Assembly (NCBI GenBank): GCA_025055115.1
Contig: JANWYJ010000018.1
Coordinates: 1 to 45,161, forward strand
From: Gemmata sp.
Lineage (GTDB): Bacteria > Planctomycetota > Planctomycetia > Gemmatales > Gemmataceae
Reading direction: 5' to 3'
Length of the DNA stretch: 45,161 bases
Below, piece after piece: positions 24,889 to 33,841 of the stretch. The position numbers were made by a program, and so were the translations under genes. The notes below the pieces were generated by a model that was not told where the DNA came from, did no database searches, and worked only from the letters and a program-made list of their open reading frames with translations. How positions within the stretch are numbered: the first letter of the stretch is position 1; each line of letters starts with the position of its first letter.

Positions 24889-25655
24889 TCGAGTGTCGCC
24901 TGCAAGGTGGCGTTTTCAACCTGAATGGCCCGGGTATTGAAAGCAAAGGCCCTCTGGGCCAGGATGAGATTGACCAATTCGGTTGTCAATTCGACGTTGG
25001 ATTGTTCGAGAAAACCTTGGTTGAGGGTGCCCAAACCGTTGGTTCCCGGCACACCGGTGATGGCCGGGCCACTATTGGGTCCAGGAGCGAACACCGTATC
25101 GCCAATCCGTACCAATCCCGCGGGGTTTTGGAAGGCCGTCAGTTGGATTTGACCCACGGTCACAATTCCATTGGGTGTGACCGCCGTTACGGTACCATTG
25201 GCCGCAATGGAAACCGAACTGGCATCCAAAGGAATGGTGATCGCATCGGCCAGCACATACCCATCAGCGCTGACCAACTGGCGATTGGCATTCAGATCGA
25301 AGTTGCCAGCCCGGGTATAGCCAAGGGTGCCGTTGGGCAGCCGTACGGCCAGAAAGCCGCGTCCGGTGATCGCCAAATCGAACGGCTCGCCAGTGGGTTG
25401 CAAGCGCCCCTGCGTGAACAAACCCACCACGTCATCCACCAGTGTACCAAAACCGAGTTGATTGGCCGACGGTGGAGTGAACCCCGTTGTCGCAGCCCCC
25501 GCTGCAAAGGCGGAATAAAGCGCATCTTGGAACGTAATTTGCGCCGTCTTATAGCCGATAGTGTTGGAGTTGGCCACATTATTGCTCACGACTTCCAGAA
25601 ACCGCGACGCGGCCTGAAGCCCGGTGTTACTCACAGCTAACGCAGTGATCGCCAT
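24876..25655 (-). CDS. flgG: Flagellar basal-body rod/hook protein, FlgG-like
   Basis: The product has 259 residues, the length of FlgG. The N-terminus (TALAVSNTGLQAASRFLEVV, then SNNVANSNTIGYK) is the conserved flagellar rod/hook signature, and the C-terminus (EQSNVELTTELVNLILAQRA) is the matching helix that forms the rod coiled coil. A central segment (LAITGRGFLAVRLPNGTLGY) matches the FlgE/F/G domain. It builds the distal rod of the flagellum and is exported by the flagellar type III system without a cleaved signal. No other flagellar gene lies in the window; der is 55 bp downstream on the same strand. FlgF or a short FlgE paralogue cannot be fully excluded. Confidence 0.82.
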   Translation of the reverse strand: MAITALAVSNTGLQAASRFLEVVSNNVANSNTIGYKTAQITFQDALYSAFAAGAATTGFTPPSANQLGFGTLVDDVVGLFTQGRLQPTGEPFDLAITGRGFLAVRLPNGTLGYTRAGNFDLNANRQLVSADGYVLADAITIPLDASSVSIAANGTVTAVTPNGIVTVGQIQLTAFQNPAGLVRIGDTVFAPGPNSGPAITGVPGTNGLGTLNQGFLEQSNVELTTELVNLILAQRAFAFNTRAIQVENATLQATLDLIA

Positions 25656-26145
25656 GACATCGCTTCAAAGGAGTTACTCTCGCGGCTGTCATCTCTTCGG
25701 TCGCGCCGCCCACGAAACCCTCTTGCTCATCATACCATGGTACCGCCGCCTTCAAGACAACGCGCCGGGCTTCCGTCGCCACCGTTACCTTGGCAATAAC
25801 ACCTCTGTTCGATGGCTGCAGGAAACTTCCACCGACCGTTACCGTCTTTCCCGAGAAACTCCACCGAACCTCGTAATAAGTCTCCCAGCCTCGTAACAGG
25901 TCTCCCAGGCGGGAAACTTCCACCGACCGTTGCCGTCTTTCCCGTCACCTCATTCCGGAGCGTTGTGAGATAGCCGTGGAATGAGGCACAGGCCACAATT
26001 CCACAATCGAATCCCCAGCCAAAAACCAGACGATTTTCTCTTGACGTCCCCCTACCGAGCGTTCAGCATGATGCCGATAGCGTTGCCAGGCTTCAGTCCG
26101 TCCACTTCGGCAATACGGCTTCTCCTCTGTAGGACGAGGCTTCCC
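25656..26145. other. Divergent intergenic region with duplicated segments
   Basis: This 490-bp spacer lies between the flgG-like gene (minus) and the caspase-WD40 gene (plus). It carries two repeat families (25821-25944), and AGGACGAGG serves as ribosome-binding site for the caspase gene. No promoter was convincingly identified. Confidence 0.5.
25821..25944. repeat. 33-bp direct repeat flanking a 20-bp tandem duplication
   Basis: Segments 25821-25853 and 25912-25944 (GGAAACTTCCACCGACCGTT start) differ at one base. Between them, 25869-25888 and 25889-25908 (CCTCGTAATAAGTCTCCCAG type) are a tandem pair differing at two bases. A third, truncated copy of the outer unit (AAACTCCACCGA) starts near 25856. 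Confidence 0.92.
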
Positions 26146-29100
26146 ATGTCAGCATTGAAAGTCCGCTGCCCGGAATGTCAGGCCACGCTCCGACTTCAGC
26201 TCGAAGGAACCGGTGAACACGACGTGGAGTGCCCCCGCTGCGGGCACGAGTTCACGGCAGTTTTCCAAGTCGATAGGCCCGATCTTCGCCGGCGACCGCC
26301 CGACTACCCCACCGATCGGAAAACAGCTGCGTCAGCCGGCCGATTCCACACTCGGCACCAGAATGATAACTACGACGATGAAGATAGTGAAGATTCCACC
26401 GGAAACCCCACCACGAAATGGATCATCGCGGGGGTGGCGGCCGCGGTGCTGGTGGTGGGCGGGATCGTTGGTGTGATCGTCGCATTCCGTGGTTCAGATA
26501 CAGACACCACAGCCCAAACCGACACCACAGCCAAAACCGACGACCCCCCGAACCCCACTGCGGCAACGAACGTCCCAGCTCCCCCCCAACCGAATCCCTC
26601 GCCTGCCCCCAACCCTTCACCGCCTCAGCCGAAGATCAATCCCCCCAGCCCCCCGCCGTCACCGCCGCCCCCGATTAACCCGAATCCCCCACCCACGCCG
26701 AAGCCCCAACCACCCACAAAGAACACCCTACCCGGACTCCCACCACCGCCGAAAATCCGCATCAGCGGTTCTCTGGTTCCCGAGACCAAGCCGATTGTGA
26801 AAGCCCCCGCGATTCCGCCCCTAGCGGACGATGAAGACCCCTTTGTACGGGCGCGAAACTTCGTTGCCGAGGGTCCGTTACCGAAGCTGCCCCCGCTACC
26901 CGAACGCCAGCGCCGTCCGCTGCTGATTCTCGATGCGGGGGGGCATACCGATTTGATCGGCAAAGTGTTCTTTACCCCCCAAGGCGACCGGGTCATCACC
27001 GTCGGTCAAGACAAAGCGGTCCGTATTTGGGACCCGGTCACCAACGAAACGCTCAAGACTATTCGTTTCCCTGCAGGTCCAGGTCGGGAAGGTTCGTTGC
27101 TGGCGGCGGCGATGTCGCGTTCGGGCAAGCGTTTGGCCGTCGCGGGCGAACCGGTTGGCAAATTGATCCCCGGGAAAGTGCCGATCTACATCATCGACCC
27201 CGAAACCGGCGCGATGGCTGGTGCCCCCCTCGAAGTCGGCATGAGTACGATCCTTACGCTCCACTACTCCAATGATGGCAAGTGGTTAGGAGTCGGTTGC
27301 GACAATGGCTACATCCAATTGGTGAACGTGGCCAACCGCACCTCGCTCAAAGAACGGCCCAGTCCAGCGCCAGTCCTTGAAGTGAAGTTCAATCCCAACC
27401 CGAAAGCCCAGATTCTGGCCTGCCTGGGAGCGGATAATTTTGTGCAGATTTTCCACTTCGATCGTAAAACGCCTCACCGGGAATTCCCCTTGCGCGGATT
27501 ACAGGCCACGACCTTGGCCTGGAGCAACGACGGCCAAACGTTGGCGATTGGCACCAAGTCGGGGGAAATTCTGCTGGGCAACGTCGCCGGTGTTTTCACC
27601 AACAAACTGCCGCCCATCGAATATGCGGGGCGACCGGTGGCCATTCACCAGATGCAGTTTTTGCCCGGAGATCGGGAAATCGCGGTCGTCGGTGTCGGTG
27701 GAGCCGGCTGGGCTGGGATTGTCAACCTCACCAGCGGCCAACCCCGACTCTCGTTCACGCAGCACACCAATACCGTTTTTGCGGTCGATGTTTCGCCCGC
27801 GGGCGACAAAATCGCCACCAGCGGCGGCAGCCAACACGAAACATTCGTCTGGAAAAGTAACACCGGTGACGTGGTCAATCGCTTCGTGGGTTCCGGGCAG
27901 GCCATTTGGGCGTTAGCCTGGTCGAAAGATGGCAAATCCCTCGCATGGGGCACCAGTAACGTCCGCGATGCGAACCGCGAAGGCCGATTGGAACACACCT
28001 TCCGCCTCGATTCATTCGGCATCGGTGACCCACCCGACCCCGCCAAATATACGCAAACGGTCACATCCGATGATCATGTGAAAATCATCACCGGTTCGCG
28101 GGGTTTTGAAGTGCAAACCACGGGCCGCCCCCCCCAAGTGATGCTGCTCAACGGCGGTGAGAAGATTTATTCCGCCACGGTCTTGCCCAAAGGGAATGCC
28201 GTGGTGGTCGCGGGGGCGGAAACGCTGGCGCTGATCAACCCCGCCACGGCCCGCGAAACCCATCGCTTCATCGGTCATACCGGCAACATCCTGTGTGTGA
28301 CCCCTTCCCCCGATGGCCAACTGTTCGCCACTGGATCGTCGGATCAAACCATTCGCATCTGGCAACGCGACCAGGAAGACCCACTACTCTCCATCTTCAT
28401 CTCGGGTCGGGATTGGATCGCCTGGACCCCGCAAGGCTACTACGCCTGCTCCGGACAGGGCGAACGGCTCATCGCCTGGCAAGTGACAGGCAGTAACAAG
28501 GCGCAAATCGTTCATCCCGCCGAACGTTTCCGGGCGTCGATGTATCAACCGGCGCTATTGAAGTACATTGTGCCCGCGGGCGATATCCCCCGTGCCCTAG
28601 CCATGGCTCAGAAGTACGACAAAGCCCTCATCCAGACGACCAACGTCGCCGATGTGATCCCACCTGAAGTGACCCTCGAAGGCTTTGACGACACCGAACT
28701 GAAAGTCAATTCCGACACATTGATCATCAAAGCCAAAGCGACCAGTGCCAAGCACCCGATTGAGTCGATGCGGCTATTGGTGGATGGCCGACCGTATCTG
28801 GGAACAGCCGGGGTGAAGCGTTTCACCGGTGGGTTAACTACGGTCGAAGCGAGTTGGGAAGTGGCGCTGACGCCGGGGTTGCATACCTTCGCCGTCATCG
28901 CCGATTCCGGCGTCAGTAAAGGGATGTCGAAGGTGGGTTTGGCCGTCAAATCCGGACCGATTCCCAAACCCAATTTGTATGTCCTGGCTGTGGGTGTCTC
29001 GGACTATCCGGGGGATTTGAAGCTCCGTTACTGTGCCAGCGACGCCCAGCAACTGGCCACCGCCTTCCAGACCCGCTCCCAAGCGGTCTTCAACCGGATT

Positions 29101-29715
29101 GAAGTGAAGATTCTCACGGACAAACAGGCCACCAAAAAAGGCATTCTCGACGGCCTTGATTGGCTGCAGGCGAAGATGACCCCGCACGATGTCGGCATTG
29201 TCAGTTTCTCGGGGCACGGAACGACCGACGCCTATGGGCATTTCTATCTGTGCCCCCACGATCTCAACCTGGCCGATCGCGATGGCAGCTCGCTGCTTTC
29301 GGGGAAGTTATTCAAGGATCGGCTGGATGCCATGCCAGGGCGTCTGGTGGCCATCCTCGATGCCTGCCACTCGGGGCGGGTGGCCGAGAAAGGTCCCCCG
29401 GTGACCGATACTCTCGTCCGCGACCTGACGGCCGCAGATTCTGGCGTCATCGTGATGTGTGCCTCGGCCGGTCGTGAATTCTCGCTGGAAAATCCCCTCA
29501 CCAAAGCCGGGTTTTATACCTTCGGCCTGGTCGAAGGCTTGTCCGGCCATGCCGATATTGACGGCGACGGATTGATCTACATTCACGAACTTGATTTGTA
29601 CGCCCGCGCCCGCGTCCGGCAGCTCAGCGGCGGAACGCAAAACCCCACCTTGGGCCGCCCACAAACCGTGCGACCATTTCCCATCGCCAAAGTGGAGCAA
29701 CCAGCCGGTCGGTAA
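26146..29715 (+). CDS. Zinc-ribbon / transmembrane / WD40 / metacaspase (peptidase C14) protein
   Basis: The product has 1189 residues. The ATG at 26146 is chosen since it begins the zinc ribbon (C8-P-E-C11 and C29-P-R-C32, MJ0042 type) and has AGGACGAGG upstream; the frame is open 55 codons further. A transmembrane helix lies at about residues 92-114 (WIIAGVAAAVLVVGGIVGVI), followed by a Pro/Asn/Thr-rich linker to about 210. WD40 blades follow (VGQDKAVRIWDP, GSSDQTIRIWQRD). The C-terminal caspase-fold domain has catalytic His1024 (SFSGHG) and Cys1074 (DACHSG). Topology: ribbon inside, propeller and protease outside if the helix is a signal anchor. Planctomycetes are rich in such fusions; roles in signalling or regulated proteolysis are suspected but the substrate is unknown. 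Confidence 0.88.
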   Translation: MSALKVRCPECQATLRLQLEGTGEHDVECPRCGHEFTAVFQVDRPDLRRRPPDYPTDRKTAASAGRFHTRHQNDNYDDEDSEDSTGNPTTKWIIAGVAAAVLVVGGIVGVIVAFRGSDTDTTAQTDTTAKTDDPPNPTAATNVPAPPQPNPSPAPNPSPPQPKINPPSPPPSPPPPINPNPPPTPKPQPPTKNTLPGLPPPPKIRISGSLVPETKPIVKAPAIPPLADDEDPFVRARNFVAEGPLPKLPPLPERQRRPLLILDAGGHTDLIGKVFFTPQGDRVITVGQDKAVRIWDPVTNETLKTIRFPAGPGREGSLLAAAMSRSGKRLAVAGEPVGKLIPGKVPIYIIDPETGAMAGAPLEVGMSTILTLHYSNDGKWLGVGCDNGYIQLVNVANRTSLKERPSPAPVLEVKFNPNPKAQILACLGADNFVQIFHFDRKTPHREFPLRGLQATTLAWSNDGQTLAIGTKSGEILLGNVAGVFTNKLPPIEYAGRPVAIHQMQFLPGDREIAVVGVGGAGWAGIVNLTSGQPRLSFTQHTNTVFAVDVSPAGDKIATSGGSQHETFVWKSNTGDVVNRFVGSGQAIWALAWSKDGKSLAWGTSNVRDANREGRLEHTFRLDSFGIGDPPDPAKYTQTVTSDDHVKIITGSRGFEVQTTGRPPQVMLLNGGEKIYSATVLPKGNAVVVAGAETLALINPATARETHRFIGHTGNILCVTPSPDGQLFATGSSDQTIRIWQRDQEDPLLSIFISGRDWIAWTPQGYYACSGQGERLIAWQVTGSNKAQIVHPAERFRASMYQPALLKYIVPAGDIPRALAMAQKYDKALIQTTNVADVIPPEVTLEGFDDTELKVNSDTLIIKAKATSAKHPIESMRLLVDGRPYLGTAGVKRFTGGLTTVEASWEVALTPGLHTFAVIADSGVSKGMSKVGLAVKSGPIPKPNLYVLAVGVSDYPGDLKLRYCASDAQQLATAFQTRSQAVFNRIEVKILTDKQATKKGILDGLDWLQAKMTPHDVGIVSFSGHGTTDAYGHFYLCPHDLNLADRDGSSLLSGKLFKDRLDAMPGRLVAILDACHSGRVAEKGPPVTDTLVRDLTAADSGVIVMCASAGREFSLENPLTKAGFYTFGLVEGLSGHADIDGDGLIYIHELDLYARARVRQLSGGTQNPTLGRPQTVRPFPIAKVEQPAGR

Positions 29716-29824
29716 GGCAGTTGGGACGAAAGCGGCCACAATTCTCGTTGCCATCCACGCGGCAGGTTTTTAAATTCAGCGTCATTCCGATGGCTGAATG
29801 ACCAAAACCCCACCCGGAGACACC

Positions 29825-31222
29825 ATGTCGGCTGAATTGGTTCCCTCCACCCGAGAACGCTCCTTGCGCTTCCAACTCTCGGTGATGATGTTTCTCCAGT
29901 TTTTCATCTGGGGAGCCTGGTTTGAACTGGGCTTCGATTATATCCCCAAATTGGGCTTCAACGGCGATTGGCAACAGCCCCTGATCTTTGGTGCATTCAA
30001 CGTCGGCGCGCTGGTGGCGTTGTTCTTCAGCACCCAATTCGCCGACCGGAAGTTCGCCGCGGAGAAGTTTCTCGCGTTCAGCCACCTGGTGGGTGGAACC
30101 TCGATACTGGGCCTGTTTTTCATTCGCCCCAACCCGGCCAATGCCGACGAAGTGAACGCCGCGTTCTGGCCGTTTTTCGGCCTGATGCTGATCCACTCCA
30201 TCTTTTACGTTCCTACCATCTCGATTACCAACTCGATTGCCTTCGCCAATCTGCGCAATCCAGCCCGTGATTTCGGCCCGGTGCGCGTCTGGGGTACCAT
30301 CGGCTGGATCGCGGCCAGCTGGCCATTCATCTTCTTGCTGGTGGATTGGGATGCGGTCGCCAAAACCCAGACCAGTGGGGCTGTGAACTGGCTGGAGACA
30401 GTCCTGGGAACCTCATTGGTCGGCGAACCGGCGATGGCCATGAAGCGGTACATCTTCCTACTGGCCGCGGTGGCGTCGTTTCTGCTGGCGGCCTACAGCC
30501 TCCGCCTCCCGCACACGCCGCCCAAACCCGCCACCGGGCAAGATGCGATTGCGTGGTTGAAGGCGCTGCGTTACTTGAAAAAGCCGTTTATCGCGGTCCT
30601 GTTTATCGTGACCTTCATCGATGCCGCCGTGCATCAAAGCTTCTTTTTCTGGACATTCACGTTCTTGGGGCCGAAGGCCGACGGCGGGGCGGTAGATATC
30701 AACGCCAACTGGGTGGCCCCGGTGATGAAAATTGGGCAGATCGCCGAGATTTTGACGATGCTCGTCCTCGGCTACGTCCTTAAATCGCTCGGTTGGCGCT
30801 TCACGATGATCGTGGGTGTTTTGGGGCACGCAGCCCGCTTCGCCGTGTTTGCGTACTACCCAGAACCGTGGGCGGCGATTACCGTCAACGCTCTGCATGG
30901 CATCTGCTATGCATTCTTCTTCGCAACGGTCTACATTTTCGTGGATGAATACTTCCCCAAGGATGTGCGGGCCAGCGCCCAAGGTTTGTTCAACGTCTTG
31001 ATCTTGGGCGTGGGGCCGTTTGTTGCCAACTTCCTGTGCGGCCGACTCAAGGAAGCCTACGCGGTGGGACAAAGCGTCGATTACCAGGCCGTTTTCCAAT
31101 TCTCGATGGGCGCTGCTCTGGTCGCCGCACTGCTGCTATTACTCTTGTTCCATCCGCCCAAGAGTGTATCCCAACAACCAGAAATCGATCAACCCGAAGA
31201 ACAAGCCCCGCCTGTGGCGTAA
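29825..31222 (+). CDS. MFS transporter, nucleoside:H+ symporter-like
   Basis: The product has 465 residues. The ATG at 29825 has GGAG five bases upstream; an earlier ATG at 29798 lacks one. About twelve hydrophobic segments are visible, beginning FQLSVMMFLQFFIWGAWFEL, a start typical of the NupG/XapB nucleoside symporter branch of the major facilitator superfamily. NLRNPARDFGPVRVWGTIGW and the helix pair near DEYFPKDVRASAQGLFN fit the same family. Many planctomycete members are annotated as nucleoside or unknown-solute permeases; the true solute is unknown. The tail (residues 440-465) is charged and cytoplasmic. It follows the caspase-WD40 gene by about 110 bp. Confidence 0.8.
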   Translation: MSAELVPSTRERSLRFQLSVMMFLQFFIWGAWFELGFDYIPKLGFNGDWQQPLIFGAFNVGALVALFFSTQFADRKFAAEKFLAFSHLVGGTSILGLFFIRPNPANADEVNAAFWPFFGLMLIHSIFYVPTISITNSIAFANLRNPARDFGPVRVWGTIGWIAASWPFIFLLVDWDAVAKTQTSGAVNWLETVLGTSLVGEPAMAMKRYIFLLAAVASFLLAAYSLRLPHTPPKPATGQDAIAWLKALRYLKKPFIAVLFIVTFIDAAVHQSFFFWTFTFLGPKADGGAVDINANWVAPVMKIGQIAEILTMLVLGYVLKSLGWRFTMIVGVLGHAARFAVFAYYPEPWAAITVNALHGICYAFFFATVYIFVDEYFPKDVRASAQGLFNVLILGVGPFVANFLCGRLKEAYAVGQSVDYQAVFQFSMGAALVAALLLLLLFHPPKSVSQQPEIDQPEEQAPPVA

Positions 31223-31623
31223 GCCTCCCGAGAAGGCACGCATCGCCCTACGGCCCCAACCCCACAGGCCGTAGGCTTCCCAGAGAAGGCGGGCCGTAGG
31301 CTTCCCAAGGAAGCACGTCGGCCCTCCGAGTTGCTATCTTCCCCACATCGGAAGTTCACCCGGTGGGTTGGTCGTTGACCTGATAAATCGAAACGCCTCC
31401 TTTCTGTGATGTTGCTGTCAAAGGAAGGAGGTGGGAGCTATGGTGAGGCGAGTACGACTCTCACCACAGCGATCCGGCGACGATTAGCCACTTTTGCCGC
31501 TGACGATGCCAAACAAGGCCGTTGTCCGTGTCTTGGTATCTTTCTGCCACCCCATCAGGATGACGTTGAAGAGAGTCTGCCTCCGCCTGGACAGCACCCT
31601 CCGCCCCGACAGTGCCCCCCGCT
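31223..31623. other. Convergent intergenic region
   Basis: This 401-bp spacer separates the MFS gene (plus) from the glycosyltransferase gene (minus). It contains a 22-23 bp duplication (31267-31313) and an inverted repeat CCTCCTT / AAGGAGG (about 31396 and 31425). The remainder shows no recognisable gene or site. Confidence 0.5.
31267..31313. repeat. 22-23 bp near-tandem duplication
   Basis: Units 31267-31289 and 31292-31313 share GGCCGTAGGCTTCCCA. A third partial copy (GCGTAAGCCTCCCGAGAAGG) precedes them near 31218, at the MFS stop codon. Confidence 0.85.
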
Positions 31624-32952
31624 CTAGGAGGCTTTCAGCCAACGGCGGACGGAACGCACCCATCGATAGGGGAGACAGGACAAGGCCGATTCGAGGGTTT
31701 GCAGCAGGCTCTGGCACTGCTGCTGCAAATCACGAATGTGTCGACGGAACATCTCCCGTTCGGAGGTACGGCTCAGGACATTCCACACCAACGGCGCGGT
31801 GCCGCCCGTAACAGCCACACACAGCTTCGTGGCTTGAAAAATATCCGTGATGGCGAACGATGTCGTGTCCAGCCACAATTTCTCGCCATCATACCCCCAG
31901 AAGGGATGCCGGAGCCGCGGTTCCCCATCGCTGGGCAGCTCGCCAATGGCGTTGTCGTCAAACCAGGCGAGTAGCTTAGGATCATCGCGGAGATGATCCC
32001 GAACAATCGCAATCAGCCGCCGACGATCGTCGGGATTGGGCATCCACAACGTCCGTACCAGTAACTCGGTCCACACGCGCCGATCCAGCACCAAATCCGC
32101 GCGGTCCGGGAAAAACCGCATTTTCGCTTGCAGAAACGCATCCGGAACGACGGTCGGCACAATGCCGAAGTCGGGAAACCACGGATGTGTGGTCAATCCG
32201 TCGCGGCGATTGAGTTCGAGAAACTCGCGGCCGACGGGGTTTTGCGACTGATACAGCCGCGCCGCCATGTTGTTACTGCACGCCGACAGCCCATAGATTG
32301 ACAACGGAGCTGAACTATAGACAAACTCACCCGCCACCCAGGCGAAAGCCACACAACTGTAAGTATCTGGATAGGCCGAACAGTACACCTGCCCCGTTTG
32401 TTGCCGAACCTTCTCCAAAATGTCGCGATGGACAGCCCCATGATAGTTGCCCGGCAGTACGTTGATGTCGATGGCGTTACACCCCAGTTGACGGATACTG
32501 TCGATGCCATTGAGTCGGCGCAATTCCCGCGCCAGAGGGATACTGAGTAAATTCGCATCGCGACGATCGGCCAGGTCGGGCCAGGTGTAGGTGGCCGTGG
32601 CCCATTTCACAGCTCGAACCGGATGGCGAGCTACAATCGCGTCGATTTCACGCAAGGCATGGGGAAGCACGGCGTCATCGTTGCCGATGACCAGCACCCA
32701 CTCGCCACGGGCCGCGGCCACCGCGGTATTCCAGCTCTCCGTCATGGCCAAAAGTTGCTCGCAGCGCACATAACGAAGCCGGGGATGGGCTTGGGCGTCA
32801 ACGGCTGCGCGAACTTCTGGACCGCTGGCGTTATCAAACACGACCACTTCGTAGCTGTCGTGTTCCACCGCCAGGCAACTTTGCAACGTCGCCTGGAGGG
32901 TCGCGGCTCGTTCCCGCGCTGGGATAACAATACTGAAACGCGGATGATTCAT
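31624..32952 (-). CDS. Family 2 glycosyltransferase
   Basis: The product has 442 residues. The N-terminal GT-A fold is clear: FSIVIPARERAATLQATLQS, EVVVFDNASG, and the nucleotide-sugar/metal region WVLVIGNDDAVLPHALREID (GNDDA in place of a strict DxD). The remainder is a less conserved acceptor domain with several aromatic residues and no transmembrane segment. It likely transfers a sugar in cell-envelope or exopolysaccharide synthesis in the cytoplasm; donor and acceptor are unknown. The gene stands alone, convergent with the MFS gene and divergent from nusA. The ATG at 32952 immediately precedes the core motif and fits the family start. Confidence 0.82.
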   Translation of the reverse strand: MNHPRFSIVIPARERAATLQATLQSCLAVEHDSYEVVVFDNASGPEVRAAVDAQAHPRLRYVRCEQLLAMTESWNTAVAAARGEWVLVIGNDDAVLPHALREIDAIVARHPVRAVKWATATYTWPDLADRRDANLLSIPLARELRRLNGIDSIRQLGCNAIDINVLPGNYHGAVHRDILEKVRQQTGQVYCSAYPDTYSCVAFAWVAGEFVYSSAPLSIYGLSACSNNMAARLYQSQNPVGREFLELNRRDGLTTHPWFPDFGIVPTVVPDAFLQAKMRFFPDRADLVLDRRVWTELLVRTLWMPNPDDRRRLIAIVRDHLRDDPKLLAWFDDNAIGELPSDGEPRLRHPFWGYDGEKLWLDTTSFAITDIFQATKLCVAVTGGTAPLVWNVLSRTSEREMFRRHIRDLQQQCQSLLQTLESALSCLPYRWVRSVRRWLKAS

Positions 32953-33282
32953 CGCATGTCCTCGCCGATGATCTGTCAGACCGGCATCATCCCGAAGGGT
33001 GGAGGAAGAACAACCGCAAATTCCCTAATGAACAATCCAATTATCAATCGATGCTTCACATCTTGATCCTCAACTTGATTCCCAGATAGATTCGCAGGGG
33101 AAGCCTCAGCACACTACCGTCACCGCCAAACCATCCCGCCGACGGTGCCCAACAGCCGTAGCGCGACCTATCGCCAGAGGGGGCAATCTGGCCTAGCGCT
33201 GGTCGCCACGGCCCCATCGCGATGAACCAACACGGCAGAGTGCGCGATGGTCGCGTACCGTATACCATGAAGCCTTGCTGTG

Positions 33283-33342
33283 TCTCCAGATCAGATTGTG
33301 CCCCATCAATTTCTCCAGATCAGATTGTGACCCCCATCAATT
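33283..33342. repeat. 29/31-bp tandem duplication
   Basis: Units 33283-33311 and 33312-33342 (TCTCCAGATCAGATTGTG start, CCCATCAATT end) abut and differ by a 2-bp insertion. Confidence 0.94.
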
Positions 33343-33490
33343 CACGATGGCTCTCTCCTCATGATGGCTCTGTCCCGACGCCAAGACCGCATCGGTGGGG
33401 TTCGGTGATATTCTCCTGATCGGTTGGGGCACTGGCCTCATCATTGCAAGCCCGGCCCGCGTGCCAACAGTGGCCGACGGGGGCTTCCAT

Positions 33491-33544
33491 CCCAATAAGG
33501 GGAAGAGGCAGGGAAGACCCAATAAGGGGAAGAGGTAGGGAAGA
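33491..33544. repeat. 27-bp tandem duplication
   Basis: Units 33491-33517 and 33518-33544 (CCCAATAAGGGGAAGAGG start) abut and differ at one base. Confidence 0.95.
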
Positions 33545-33841
33545 GGTTGCGGCACGGAAGAATCCGGGGATCGAGCCGAACGGGCCGTGGAAACCATCAT
33601 GGGCGATGGGGCCTGGGGAAAATCTCCCAAAAGCCCCTTGCTTATCGCGGAGGCAACGGCCAGAATACAGCAGACAACCACACCAACGATGCACCGGCTT
33701 TTGGCCGCACGCGTCGGGGTGTCGGGCTGCGAATCTAACAGTTGTGCTACTGTTGGATTGGCCCCGGCAACCGCGGCGTGGGAGCGCCCCAAGCCGGTGT
33801 CGGTGTTTGTGAGCTATGCACCGTCGCGAATGAGGCCGATT

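Larger units (their letters stand above)
32953..33841. other. Long divergent intergenic region upstream of nusA
   Basis: This 889-bp spacer is the longest in the window. It holds two tandem duplications (33283-33342 and 33491-33544). The nusA frame is open upstream to 33587, but that extension has no NusA similarity. Promoters for the glycosyltransferase and the nusA-infB cluster should lie here but were not pinned down. Confidence 0.5.

Noticed and set aside
26146-29715. Caspase-based antiviral defence system
   Set aside because: No gasdermin, CRISPR, nuclease or other typical defence partner is adjacent; neighbours are an MFS transporter and a flagellar gene. A general signalling role is as likely.
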